A stretch of DNA of 64,000 bases from Lucinisca nassula (GCA_963580285.1 OY757010.1:75806858-75870857), one strand, 5' to 3'. Shown: positions 32,281-41,790, counted from the first letter of the stretch. The notes: generated by a model from the letters alone, not told the origin. Program-made: numbers and translations.

Positions 32281-32292
32281 TACAGTAGTGAG

Positions 32293-32547
32293 ATGGGCTG
32301 CATGATGCTTCCACACAGCTGAAACTGACCGCACATGCATACTGGTAAACCACTTAGAGAATCTAAGCCTGCCCAGGCAAAGCAGTGCAAGTTGGACCAT
32401 CCATGCTTACAAACCCTATTGGTTTCATTGGGCGACAGGGCTTGAGTCATTTCATCTCAGTGTCGGGTAAAAGTCCCATAAAAGTGGAAGCAACGTCTCC
32501 AAAATGAGCTATACAGTGTTGTTAAACCTCAAATCAAACAAACAAAC
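32293..32547 (+). mobile_element. SINE-A copy, 5' truncated
   Basis: Starts at GATGGGCTGCATGATGC and ends in CAAATCAAACAAACAAAC. Followed at 32575-32645 by a hairpin of the AGAGAAAATTGGGCTTGATG / CCAGCCTGATTTT family. Confidence 0.75.
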
Positions 32548-32754
32548 AAAAACCCCAAACAAGCAATCTTTATAGTTCTAGAGAAAATTGGGCTTGATGT
32601 TTCATATGATTCACATGAAACATCCAGCCTGATTTTTTTTTTTTTTTTGCGTGAAAAAATGGGACTGCTGTCTGCTAATTGTTGTGATAGGTTTTCTAAG
32701 GTTTATTAATATTTGGTTTGGATTGCTTGGGTCTCGTATGAGTCGCCAAGTTCC

Positions 32755-32850
32755 AAGTTTTACTTCAGGTACTCTGTTTTTGCCCATGCGCAATATTATT
32801 AAAAAATCTTGAAAGGGCTGTAAATCCAAAATCACAATAATAAAAAATGA
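32755..32850 (+). mobile_element. SINE-C 3' fragment
   Basis: TCAGGTACTCTGTTTTTGCCC and AATCTTGAAAGGGCTGTAAA match the 3' half of the SINE-C copy at 39475-39716. Confidence 0.6.
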
Positions 32851-32929
32851 AGATATTTGGTTGGTGGGTTGAGCGGAATATCAATCAGTACAGATATGAA
32901 CGGAAATATTATCCAAGTTTTGACTTAGA

Positions 32930-33030
32930 CCCCTAAGCAGTTTACCAGTGCTGTTGTGTGGTCGGTTTCAGCTCTGCCTGGAAGCATCATGTAGCCCATC
33001 TGTTTCTTCAAGCCCCTATGGGCGGGAACA
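32930..33030 (-). mobile_element. SINE-A head fragment
   Basis: CTAAGCAGTTTACCAGT, TTTCAGCTCTGCCTGGAAGC and TCTTCAAGCCCCTATGGGC on the plus strand are the reverse of the SINE-A 5' third. Confidence 0.7.
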
Positions 33031-33198
33031 GTAAGAGGTGGCTTGTCCCATTAAAAATGCCCGAAACAGGTACAGCAGGCTAAGAGCATCGGAATCCATT
33101 TTATGAGATAGGATTTATGGGCTAGAGAAAGCAGTAAAATGTTCTAAATCAGGCATCTGCCAACCAGCTTTCTACCTATGATGGAAGAGTCCAAAATT

Positions 33199-33645
33199 TA
33201 TCCTGACCATGCTGAATATTTCAGTATGCTACACTCCTCCCCGATTTTCAGACATTTTTGTTTTCTCTTTTCACCAATAGATTCAGAAGCGGAATGGTAA
33301 ACAGTATAGATCCTGATTACAGTCGAACTTTGAATGCTCGAACCCCTTTGGGATCATGCAAATTTATTCGAGACAGCGGTAGTTCCAGCCACTGAGGGCT
33401 ACTGTCAGGAGGCATAAAGAGATACTTTTGAACATCTTGTCGATGTTCTATAATGAAAATGTATGCTGTGTATACTCATTAGAATCGCCTCACCGAGGCG
33501 ATTCTAATGAGTATACACAGCATACATTTGCAAGATAAAAGACTAAAATCTCCTTATTATCCCCCACTATTTCTTATGTAGATCTTGATCTGTACTGTTT
33601 TCAAAGAAAGGCTATGTTTATAATCAGTGCTCATCATTGGAAGGG
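33199..33645. repeat. MITE-13 copy split by a MITE-1 insertion
   Basis: Outer repeat: ACCATGCTGAATATTTCAG, ACTCCTCCCC, then AACAGTATAGATCCTGAT, resumed at 33579 as GATCTTGATCTGTACTG. A related arrangement is at 50625-52497. The inserted MITE-1 runs 33320 to about 33578, begins CAGTCGAACTTTGAATGC after TA, contains the perfect hairpin core at 33466-33533, and lacks its far terminal repeat. Confidence 0.65.
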
Positions 33646-33751
33646 TTAAAAGTGCATGGCTAGGCCACTGGACAAATCTTTTACCAGCTTATTTGAAATG
33701 AAAAAACTGTTTACATGTATGTGTATAATAAATTTATTTCTGACAGAGTTG

Positions 33752-33893
33752 TCATTTTGTGGCAAAAGAATGTGTACTGTACTGGTTAACCACATATGTA
33801 AATTCCTGCCAAGAAAGGTGTGGTTAGGTAAACTGATTTGCTCAATATGGCCTATATAGTGTTGACTGGACTGTTAAACTCAAACAAACAAAT
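33752..33893 (+). mobile_element. SINE-B 3' fragment
   Basis: GGCAAAAGAATGTGTACTG, GGTTAACCACATATG, CCTGCCAAGAAAGG and a tail CAAACAAACAAA. The head is missing. Confidence 0.7.
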
Positions 33894-33916
33894 TGGACTG
33901 AACTAACGTGGGTAGG

Positions 33917-34181
33917 TTTTGTTTGTTTGAATTGGTTTTATGTCCCCGTCAACACTATTAAGGTCATTTTGGAGACGTTTCTTCAGATTTTGTGGGACCT
34001 TTATTTTTCATTGAGATGAAATGACATCTCAAGCCCTACCGCCCATAGAAACCGCTAGGGTTTAAGAAGCTGTCTGACTCGCATCACTTTTCCTGGGCAG
34101 GCATAGACCTAAGCTGTTTTTCAGTACTCAAGTTTGGTCGGTTTCAGCTCTTCGTGGAAGCAGCCCCGATGGGCGGGGGTG
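33917..34181 (-). mobile_element. SINE-A copy inserted in a SINE-C
   Basis: Plus strand begins TTTTGTTTGTTTGAATTGG and ends ATGGGCGGGGG. Target duplication CTAACGTGGGTAGG (14 bp) at 33903-33916 and 34182-34195. The flank is the head of a SINE-C copy continuing at 34196. Confidence 0.85.
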
Positions 34182-34195
34182 CTAACGTGGGTAGG

Positions 34196-34330
34196 CCTAG
34201 TGGTAATGACTCTTATAAATTAGGTCTCCCACTTTGTGGGTTCTTGCCTTGCTTGGTCATTTGTGAGATGCCAAGTTCTGCAATAGAAGGGTAGCTGGAT
34301 TTTCTCTGGATATTTCAGGTGTTGTCGAAC
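34196..34330 (+). mobile_element. SINE-C fragment
   Basis: CCTAGTGGTAATGACTCTTA, AATTAGGTCTCCCAC, GTGAGATGCCAAGTTCTGC match SINE-C. 5' part separated by the SINE-A insertion. Confidence 0.65.
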
Positions 34331-34337
34331 TGATTAA

Positions 34338-34555
34338 CCCCTTTTGTACCAAATGGAATCTTCCTCGTTATATATAGCAGGAGTCCATTTCGAAATTTAG
34401 GGGTGTCAGGTTGTGCTTTCAAAATCTATTTGAAAAATGGCTTAACTTTTTGCAAACAGTGTAGGCCCTGATCAGAATCCGCATTCTGCGGCGTCTGATC
34501 TGGGCCTGCACTGTTTTCCACGGTACCCGTTTAAGGGTTTCCAGTCTTAAACGGG
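34338..34555. repeat. MITE-3 copy (TTAA-flanked)
   Basis: TTAA at 34334-34337 and 34556-34559. Termini CCCCTTTTGTACC / AAACGGG, inner blocks GGAATCTTCCTC, GCAGGAGTCC, and core CCGCATTCTGCGGCGTCTGATC. Other copies at 38914-39135, 50227-50445 and 52146-52365. Confidence 0.8.
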
Positions 34556-34672
34556 TTAAAGATCTGCTTTATTTAATGAATATTCTTGATAGCTAGAACA
34601 AAAATAAATAGATAAAAAAAAAAATAAAAAAAATTAACGGAACTTGTGAAATTTGAAGCCTTTCCTTTGCAG

Positions 34673-34944
34673 GCTGTCCACTTGTATGTAGAAGATGTCT
34701 CCCCGCCAGGCCCTAGTTACAGCGGACAGACAGACAAACTCCAGGCTATCATCATCAGTAATGAATCCTACACAGTGACGGCAAAGTCAAAGGGGGAGAG
34801 CGAACCTGGGCTTCCCAAGTACGGTGTTGTGATGATGAACGAGGCAAAGGAGAATATCGCTGACAAGCTTTTAGCGGCGGGTCTTGTCAGTAAGAAACTG
34901 TCTAGTGCTACATCAGCTGCTGTGAAGCAGAGTCAGGAGAAAAG
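34673..34944 (+). CDS. Multi-Tudor gene, exon e: C-terminal SN-like part of eTud 1
   Basis: Acceptor CCTTTGCAG ending at 34672, donor GTAGGG at 34945. Enters in phase 0, directly after LLQHPAQ of exon 17579-17797, and leaves with two bases. It encodes AVHLYVEDVSPPG, then beta strands (LQAIIIS, YTVTAKSK, KYGVVMM) and the closing helix ADKLLAAGLVSKKL that ends extended Tudor units. The Ser/Ala/Lys-rich end starts the linker to unit 2. The intron before it is about 16.9 kb and holds the LINEs. Confidence 0.9.
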
Positions 34945-34955
34945 GTAGGGTACTT

Positions 34956-35198
34956 GAACGGAATGGGAACACCTGGCAGATTTTCCGCCATTTTTCAAAG
35001 GGAGACAACTTTCGGGAGTTCCTGTTCGTTTTTCTATAAGCCCTGTCTCTCTGAAAAAAGGTTCTACTCTTAAAGGAATGAATTTGCTCCTCAGGAGCAA
35101 ATTCGATCCTTTAAGAGTTGACCCCTATTGATATGGGAGACAAAAATACCTTTGCAGGAGTTGCCTCCCCTGAAGGTGTTCCCATTTCTCTTTATGTA
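34956..35198. repeat. MITE-4 copy
   Basis: GGAATGGGAACACCTGG at left and GAAGGTGTTCCCATTTC at right, with the GAATTTGCTCCTCAGGAGC core. Starts about 12 bases after the donor at 34945. A truncated MITE-10 (GGGTGTGATGGGTGGATGG) follows at 35225-35280. Confidence 0.8.
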
Positions 35199-35289
35199 GA
35201 ACAGAATTCCCATGAATATCTGAATATAAGAATCTTATATGGGTGTGATGGGTGGATGGAAAAATCCATCCCGAGGGCCACTGGCTTGC

Positions 35290-35485
35290 ATCTCAAACCC
35301 TGCCGCCCAATGAAACCAATAGGGTTTTTATGCATGGACAGTCTTACTCGCACCACTTCAGACTTATTATGGGGAAAATGTCTTAAGTGGTTTACCAGGA
35401 CTCGAGTGCGGTTAGTTTCAGCTTTGCGTGGAAGCACCTTACAGCCCAATCTGTTTTTCAGAGCCCCGATGGGTGGGGCCATTTA
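35290..35485 (-). mobile_element. SINE-A copy, 5' part
   Basis: GCATCTCAAACCCTGCCGCC through GAGCCCCGATGGGTGGGGCC on the plus strand. The 3' tail is absent; it joins the MITE-10 piece directly. Confidence 0.7.
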
Positions 35486-35573
35486 GTGACATGACCTTAT
35501 TTACTTGATAACAGTGACCGTATATGATAAAAATGCACAGTGCTTTCCTTGAAGAGGAGACTCCTTTTTTCAG

Positions 35574-35639
35574 AGACTCAGTTTATACAAAAGCAGCAGG
35601 AAAGCAGCCAGAAGTCGTCCTTAAAGATGATGGTGAAAA
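35574..35639 (+). CDS. Multi-Tudor gene, exon f: short linker exon
   Basis: Acceptor CTTTTTTCAG ending at 35573. One base completes the arginine codon from exon 34673-34944, then DSVYTKAAGKQPEVVLKDDGE. The end is uncertain. A donor GTATGC at 35640 keeps the reading phase into exon 37677 (66 bases, giving 1645 codons overall with no break). GTACAT at 35650 would make 76 bases and break the frame unless an unseen exon intervenes. I chose 35639 for phase. The peptide is an unstructured link between Tudor units 1 and 2. Confidence 0.6.
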
Positions 35640-35650
35640 GTATGCCCAGG

Positions 35651-35830
35651 TACATTCAAACCTGTATTAAGCAAGCACCTAATGGATAACCAAAACATGC
35701 TTGCTTAGGACAGGTGCTTGCTTAATACAGGTGAAAAGTAATGCATTGACCTTTCACAGGAACTAAAAGTGTGCTTGCTTAAGACAGGTTGCTTGTTTAA
35801 TAGGGGTGGCCACTTTGACAGGTTTTACTG
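35651..35830. repeat. Hairpin element next to the exon
   Basis: Arms AACCTGTATTAAGCAAGC (35658-35675) and GCTTGCTTAATACAGGT (about 35716-35732), with further GTGCTTGCTTAAGACAGG copies. TA-type flanks are possible. It begins right at the alternative donor GTACAT. Confidence 0.65.
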
Positions 35831-35870
35831 AATATTAGTTTTTATGAACCCATTTTATACTGGATGGAAT

Positions 35871-36128
35871 GCGGGCCCCGCCCATAGGGGCTTGAAGAAA
35901 TATATGGGCTGTATGATGCTTCCACGCAGAGCTGAATCCGGCCTGCACACTAGTACTGGTAAACTGGTTAGAGGATCTAAGCCTGCCCAGGAACCGCGGA
36001 CATGCTAATAAACTGTATTGGTTTCATCTCAGTGTCGGGTAAAAGTCCCTCAAAATTTGAAGCATTGTCTCCAAATTGACCTTTACAGTGTTGACGGGGA
36101 CGTTAAACCTCAAATCAAACAAACAAAA
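35871..36128 (+). mobile_element. SINE-A copy inserted in MITE-3
   Basis: Target duplication ATACTGGATGGAAT (14 bp) at 35857-35870 and 36129-36142. An internal deletion removes part of the middle (near 36000). Confidence 0.9.
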
Positions 36129-36153
36129 ATACTGGATGGAATCTCCCAATTTA

Positions 36154-36413
36154 GTTTATACTAATTTATTTTAGTTGGATTGCGATGGAAGCTTAAAGCT
36201 TATTTAATCGCTCTCGAACACTCATTCCGGATGTTTTCACGCGCGGGAGAGAGAGGCAGTGACTAGTACACCACAGCTACCCATTTACACCTGGGTGGAG
36301 TGAGGCAATGTCATTACGTGTCTTGCCCAAGGACACATCTCGATACTGGGTGCCGGATTCGAACGCACAACCTCTCAATCATGAGTCGAACGCGTTCACC
36401 ATTGCGCTAACGA
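36154..36413 (-). mobile_element. V-SINE-type tRNA-derived SINE
   Basis: Minus strand starts with a tRNA-like head (GTTAGCGCAATGGTGAACG, box B GTTCGAATCC) and contains GTGTCCTTGGGCAAGACAC, the conserved core of V-SINEs, a superfamily also known from molluscs (RUDI). Target duplication AATCTCCCAATTTA (14 bp) at 36140-36153 and 36414-36427. Confidence 0.85.
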
Positions 36414-36427
36414 AATCTCCCAATTTA

Positions 36428-36620
36428 TATATAGGAGGAGTCCATTTCAAAATTTAGGGATGTCAGATTGAGTTATTGGCAGAAATTTACTAAGAAAATT
36501 GTTAAAATTTCTGCCAACAATGAAGGCCGGGATCAGACGCCGCCTTCTACTTCGTCTGATCTTGGCCTGCACTGTTTGCAGGGGTTTTATTCAGAGGCGG
36601 TCGTCGGGGATGTTCCCCTT
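36428..36620. repeat. Remainder of the MITE-3 copy
   Basis: TATATAGGAGGAGTCC, AATTTAGGGATGTCAG and core GATCAGACGCCGCCTTCTAC continue the element whose start (about 35845-35870) is separated by two SINE insertions. Confidence 0.7.
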
Positions 36621-36675
36621 CTACTTAGGCATTATCCCCATGCTAATTTTGATGGATTTATATACAGCTTTCATA

Positions 36676-37023
36676 CAGTCGAACTTCGGTGGCTCGAACA
36701 CCTTAGGGACCTCTAAAATCTGTTCGAGACAGGGGTAATTCGAGCCACTGAGGGTGACTGCCAGGATGCATAATGAGATACATTTTTACATTTTTTTTTC
36801 GGTATTCTATAATGAAAATGTATGCTGTGTATACTCATTAGAATCGCCTCAATGAGGCGATTCTAAAGAGTACACACAGCATACATTTGTAATATAAAAG
36901 ATGAAAATCTCCTAAATTAGCCCGCCTATTTCGTATATAGAGGATTTCCCAAGGGCTTGGGAACGTGTTTGACACAGCCATGGTAAACGAGCCATCGGTG
37001 TTTGAGCCATCGAAGTTCCACTG
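36676..37023. repeat. MITE-1 copy (TA-flanked)
   Basis: TA at 36674-36675 and 37024-37025; termini CAGTCGAACTTCGGTGGC / CCATCGAAGTTCCACTG; hairpin core 36824-36889. Confidence 0.88.
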
Positions 37024-37052
37024 TAGAAAATTATCCACCTACTTTGACTTAA

Positions 37053-37556
37053 CCCTCATCCTGCTGAATATTTAAATATCAGGGCTTGAAGAAATAGATG
37101 GGCTGCATGATGCTTCCACGCAGAGCTGAAACCGACCCGCACACGAGTACTGGTAAACCGCTTAGAGGATCTAAGCCTGTCCCGGCAAAGTGGTATGAAT
37201 TGGCCTGTCCATGCTTATAGACCCTATTGGTTTCATTGGTCGGCAGGGCTGGATATGTCATTTCATCTTAGTGTCGGGTAAAAGTTGCACAAAATTGGAA
37301 GCAACGTCTCCAAAATGACTTTTACAGTTTTGACGGGGACGTTAAACCTCAAATCATTTAAACAAGCAATTTAAATATGCCACACCCACTACTGATTATC
37401 AACCATTCAGATTACTTGATGCAAATTGTTGTGACAAATTCAGAAACTGAATGAAAAACAATAAAGATCCTGATCAGATGGCTTCTGAAGAAGCCATCTG
37501 ATCTGGATCTTTATTGTTTGAAAGATAAGACATATCCAGGCTCAGCAGCACAAGGG
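37053..37556. repeat. MITE-2 copy split by SINE-A
   Basis: TTAA at 37049-37052; the right end is CACAAGGGC followed by CTAA. Halves are 37053-37079 and 37369-37556, and the GGCTTCTGAAGAAGCC core lies near 37481. Confidence 0.8.
37080..37368 (+). mobile_element. SINE-A copy inserted in MITE-2
   Basis: 5' truncated copy starting CAGGGCTTGAAG. Target duplication ATTTAAATAT at 37070-37079 and 37369-37378. Confidence 0.9.
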
Positions 37557-37676
37557 CTAAACATCTGTATGAAAAAAAAAATATTGAAACCCCTGGTTTG
37601 CCAATGACCAGTTTTAGGTGTTTCCCATATGAAATCCTGGATTAAGGCTAATTAAGCTATGTTTATATTGTTTCAG

Positions 37677-37868
37677 CCCTGTGATCCTGATCAAAGAGGT
37701 TGGTTCCGTGGCAGCAGAGATGAAAATAGGACAGGAAATATACATCATGATCTCTGATGTTCAATCCCCTGCCAACTTTACTGTCCACATCTTGGAAGAT
37801 GAGCGTGTCTCTGCATTCAAGAAGTTCAGTGAACAGCTAAAGACTGTGGAAGCAGAGCCACCTTACAG
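37677..37868 (+). CDS. Multi-Tudor gene, exon g: N-terminal part of eTud 2
   Basis: Acceptor TTGTTTCAG ending at 37676, donor GTAATA at 37869. Read with one base completing the previous codon, it gives PVILIKEVGSVAAEMKIGQE, then YIMISDVQSPANFTVHILED and a helix (AFKKFSEQLKTVE). The last two bases join the first base of 42906 as an arginine codon. This is the strand-helix segment before the Tudor core. A MITE-5 copy starts 51 bases after the donor. Confidence 0.88.
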
Positions 37869-37919
37869 GTAATAACATATCTCACACCCACTGATTGGTA
37901 AAGGTCCTTTTAGTAACTA

Positions 37920-38126
37920 CAGTAAAATTCTGCTATTAAGACCACCTGAAATTAAGACTTATTCTGCTTTAAAAAAACTTATTTAGAAGGGTGCAGTTAT
38001 TCTTTCTTTGAATTTACTGCACACAATGTCCTCTGCTCAGGGATCACCTTTGGGACTGTTCAAAAGTGGTCTTAAAGACCACTTTTGAACAGTCCCAAAG
38101 GTGGTCTTAATATAAGAATTTTACTG
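37920..38126. repeat. MITE-5 copy (TA-flanked)
   Basis: TA at 37918-37919 and 38127-38128. Termini CAGTAAAATTCTGC / AGAATTTTACTG and a long inner palindrome AAAAGTGGTCTTAAAGACCA. Confidence 0.85.
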
Positions 38127-38227
38127 TATATAGTTTGATGCTTATGACCCACAAAAAAGAGGGTTGATGCGTCTTTAAATACAAAATCATAACCATCATT
38201 TGAGTAGCTTTGGTCATTTCAGCACAC

Positions 38228-38900
38228 ATATATGCCTCAATGGCTCAGTCGATTGCACGTCTGACTGATGATCAGGAGGTGGCAGTTTCAATAACTTCGG
38301 GGTCTGCAACATTCTTTCATGGAAGTTTATTGTGAAATCTCAATGGCTCAGTCGATCGCACGTCTGACTGATGTTCAGGAGGTGGTAGGTTCAGTAACTT
38401 CGGGGTCTGCAACATTCTTACATGGAAGTTTAGCATGAAATCGTTGTTGTTTTCTCCAAGAAGGGCAATTGTCAGTTTCTGGCAGAAGATTGAATACTGT
38501 ACATATATTTAGTGTAAACTGTTTATGTATAACGGCCCCCACCCATCGGGGCTTGAAGAAATAGATGGGCTGCATGATGCTTCTATGCAGAGCTGAAACC
38601 GACTGCACATGAGTACTGGTAATGCGCTTAGAGGATCTAAGCCTGCCGGGGTAAAGCGGTACGAGTCGGACCGTCCATGCTTTTAAACCCTATTGCTTTC
38701 ATAGGGCGACAGGGCTTGAGATGTCATTCATCCCGATGTCGGGTAAAAATCCCACAAAATTGGAAGCAACGTCTTCAAAATGACATAAACAGTGTTGACG
38801 GGGATGTTAAACCTCAAATCAAACAAACAAAGCTTATGTATAAACCTGCCCAGGTGGTCAGGTAAACTGACCGTCTCAATATTGCCTAGTGCTTACTTGG
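38228..38900 (+). mobile_element. SINE-B copy with duplicated head, split by SINE-A
   Basis: The tRNA-like head (CAATGGCTCAGTCGATTGC, box A) occurs twice in tandem, at about 38234 and 38340. The body runs to 38532 and resumes at 38834 (TTATGTATAAACCTGCCC). Confidence 0.8.
38533..38833 (+). mobile_element. SINE-A copy inserted in SINE-B
   Basis: Starts CGGCCCCCACCCATCGGGGC and ends CAAATCAAACAAACAAAG. Target duplication TTATGTATAA at 38523-38532 and 38834-38843. Confidence 0.9.
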
Positions 38901-38913
38901 CAATTGAACTTAA

Positions 38914-39135
38914 CCCATTTAGTACCAGAAACCCCAAAACGGGTACCCTGGCAAACAGTGCTGGCCCAGATCAGACGCCGCATTCTGCGGCGTCTGATCA
39001 GGGCCTCAACTGTTTGCAAAAAGTACAGCCATTTTCCAAATCAATTTTGAGGAAAACACAACCTGACACCCCCTAAATTTTGAAATGCACTCCTGCTATG
39101 TACAAGGAGGAAGATTCCATTTGGTACTAAAAGGG
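38914..39135. repeat. MITE-3 copy
   Basis: TTAA at 38910-38913 and 39136-39139. Termini CCCATTTAGTACC / GGTACTAAAAGGG. Perfect core GACGCCGCATTCTGCGGCGTC. Opposite orientation to 34338-34555. Confidence 0.88.
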
Positions 39136-39289
39136 TTAAAAACAAACAAAACAAAACCCTCAATAATTCAGAGTCAATATTTCCAAAAAGATCTGTGTGA
39201 CTTTGTAGATATTATTAGGCTTTTCTTAAACCAATTTATGGTCAAACCTGTGCAAAGCAATCGCAAGTTGACTGTTACTTGCCAAACCA

Positions 39290-39830
39290 TTTCAGTGCGC
39301 GTCTGACTGGTGATCAGAAGGTTACAGGCTCAATACCTGCCTGAGTCTACAGCATTCGTTTGTGGAGATTGATCATTAAATCTTGTCTACAGTCATACTT
39401 CCCTTCTGCTGATTCAAGAGGATCAGTTTCTGGCAAAAGAATGCACACAGTACTAGTTAACCACTTCTGTATACGGGCCTCCGTGGCCTAGTGGATAAGA
39501 GCGCTGACTCTTAGTCATTAGGTCTCTCACCGCCGTAGGTTCGAGCCTCGCCCGGGCCAGATGTGAGACGCCAAGTTCTGCAACGGAAGGTCAGGTGGTT
39601 TTTCTCCGGGTACTCCGGTTTTCGCCCACCTCTGATTAACGATCGGCTCGATATGAGTGAAATAATCTTGAAAGGGCCGAAAACCCAAACCAAAAAAAAA
39701 AAAAAAAAAAAAAAAACACTTCTGTATACAAGCCTGCCCAGGAAGTGTGGTTAGGTCAACAAACCAGCTAGATATGACATAAATAGTTTTGACTGGGTTG
39801 TTAAACTCTAAAGCAAACAAAACATAAATG
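39290..39830 (+). mobile_element. SINE-B copy split by SINE-C
   Basis: Head from about TGCGCGTCTGACTGGTGATC, body to 39474, resumed at 39717, ending GTTAAACTCTAAAGCAAAC. Confidence 0.8.
39475..39716 (+). mobile_element. SINE-C copy, full length with poly-A
   Basis: tRNA-like head: box A TGGCCTAGTGGATAAGAGC, box B GGTTCGAGCC. Ends in about 24 A residues. Target duplication CACTTCTGTATAC (13 bp) at 39462-39474 and 39717-39729. The intact poly-A suggests a recent event. Confidence 0.92.
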
Positions 39831-39844
39831 CTCTCAACTCTGTA

Positions 39845-40205
39845 CTAACATATTTTTGCACATTGGCAAATAGTGTGGGCCCAGATGAGACTACTCCTAG
39901 AGGAGCAGTCTGATCTGGACCTACACTGTTTGCAACAATGACTTTCAAAATAACCAGCAGACAAGAAAGCAGACCCTTAAGATGCCAAGAAAAACTACTG
40001 AAAATCTTGTCTGCTTATGTTGTCTGCTGAATTTTGTTGCAAACTTGTCAAAAATATTTTTGCATGCAGGCAAACAGTGTAGGCCCAGATCAGACTGCTC
40101 CTACAGATCACGGTCCACACTGTTGGCAAAAAAAAATAAATTAAAGGTTACCAGCAGAAGGCAGAACAGATGACAATCGTCGTGATTGGAATTTTATGGG
40201 TTAAG
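39845..40205. repeat. Two adjacent hairpin elements (MITE-12 type)
   Basis: Cores GAGACTACTCCTAGAGGAGCAG (39888-39909) and CAGACTGCTCCTACAG (40091-40106), each flanked by AGTGTGGGCCC / AGTGTAGGCCC and GTTTGCAA or GTTGGCAA. Segments CCTTAAGATGCCAAG and TTTTATGGGTTAAG mark ends. Confidence 0.55.
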
Positions 40206-40526
40206 CATTAACACATGTACCCCTTGGATGGCATCCAAAAAAATCGCCTTTCGCTACAGATTTATTTCTAAATAGTGTTTTCCTTTAAAACCAGTGTCTG
40301 TATTGTCTGTGACAGATGTGCATAAGCTTTTAAAGTTGAGGGGAATAAATATGCCTGGTATATTTTCTGCCATTTTTACAAGGGATTTTCGGATTCTTTT
40401 TCCCATGAATTCAACCCCACCAACAAGCCTCTGAGATGTAATTGTTAAGCTACTCACCTTTGATCCAGGGGTCATAGGTTCGATTCCAGACTTATCCACA
40501 CATTTAGATGTAGCTCTAAACTGAGG

Positions 40527-41146
40527 CCAGCCTCGGTAGCTCATTCGGATGCGCGTCTGACTGGTGATCAGGAGGAAGCGGGCTTGATTTGTTTGTTTGT
40601 TTGATTTGAGGTTTAATGTCCCAGTCAACACTGTTAAGGTCATTTTGGGGACATTGCTTCCAATTTTGTGGGACGTTTTACCGACATTGAGAGGAAATGA
40701 CATCTCAAGCCTTGCTGCCCAATGAAACCAATAGAGTTTATAAGCATGGACGGGCCGACTCGCACCGGTTTTCCTGGGCAGGCTTAGATCCTCTAAGCGG
40801 TTTACCAGTACTCGTGTGTGGGTCGGTTTCAGCTCTGCGTGGAAGCATCATGCAGCCCATATATTTCTTCAAGCCCCCTGATGGGCCGGGCTTGATACCG
40901 TCTGGGTCGTCAACATTTTTTCGTGGAGATTGATCATGGAATCTTTTCTACAGTCATTATCTCCCTTCCGCTGATTCAAGAGGGGCAGTTGTCAGTTTCT
41001 GACAGAAGAATGTGCACTGTACTGGTTAACCGCATGCTTATAAGCCTGCCCAGGAAAATTGTGGATAAGTGAACTGAACAGCTCATAAATGACCTAGATA
41101 GTGTAGACTGGGCCGTTAAACCAGAATACAAACAAACAAACAAAAT
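40527..41146 (+). mobile_element. SINE-B copy split by SINE-A
   Basis: Head CCAGCCTCGGTAGCTCATTC. Target duplication CTCTAAACTGAGG (13 bp) at 40514-40526 and 41147-41159. Tail CAAACAAACAAACAAAAT. Confidence 0.92.
40589..40886 (-). mobile_element. SINE-A copy inserted in SINE-B
   Basis: Plus strand starts TTGTTTGTTTGATTTGAGG. Target duplication CGGGCTTGAT at 40579-40588 and 40887-40896. Confidence 0.92.
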
Positions 41147-41212
41147 CTCTAAACTGAGGTCCCATTTCCGTATGAACTTAGTTGTTGGTGGGACATACAA
41201 AAATTAAACAAA

Positions 41213-41360
41213 CAGTGGTCTACTCTTGAAGGAAACTGTTAAAGGAAAGAATTTGCTCCCTAGGAGCAAATTCTTTCCTTTAATAGTAGACCACTGAGGA
41301 GCAAATTCTTTTAGTAGGTAAGGGAGATCAAAAATGTTTTTAGAGTTGCCTTCCCTGAAG
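41213..41360. repeat. MITE-4 fragment
   Basis: Core AGAATTTGCTCCCTAGGAGC with arms GGTCTACTCTTGAAGG / TTTAATAGTAGACC. The end GGTGTTCCC is absent. A left-end fragment lies at about 40336-40390. Confidence 0.6.
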
Positions 41361-41607
41361 AGAATGGACTTTCTTGCACACCAGACAAGGAAATCCTTGA
41401 TTTTACCCTTGGATAGAAATTTATGTTCTGACCCTGGTGTTCCGACCCCAAATCGAATATAATCGCGTGTTTGATAAATGCATTGGTTGATTACAACCTC
41501 ATGCGCGATGTTGTCATGCGTGACATCACTAAACATTCCTGTTGTGTCATCACAAAATGGCGGACGTCGGTAACCGAATTGACAGCAGCATTAAAAATTC
41601 GCAATAA

Positions 41608-41790
41608 AAATGGAAAGTATGCAGGAAAAAGAATCCAATATGGGTGTGAGGGGTGGATAGAGAAATCCATCCCTCAGGTTCACTGTCCGGCACCACTCGG
41701 CAAGCCTCGTGATGCCGGACAGTGTCCCTCGGGGACGGATTTTTCAATCCACCCCTCACACCCATATAAGATTCTTATAGTATCCATTCC
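41608..41790. repeat. Palindromic short element (MITE-10)
   Basis: Arms ATATGGGTGTGAGGGGTGGA (41638-41657) and TCCACCCCTCACACCCATAT (41747-41766). Inner arms CACTGTCCGGCACC / GATGCCGGACAGTG. Outer GAATCCA / GATTCTTATAG blocks. Confidence 0.85.
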
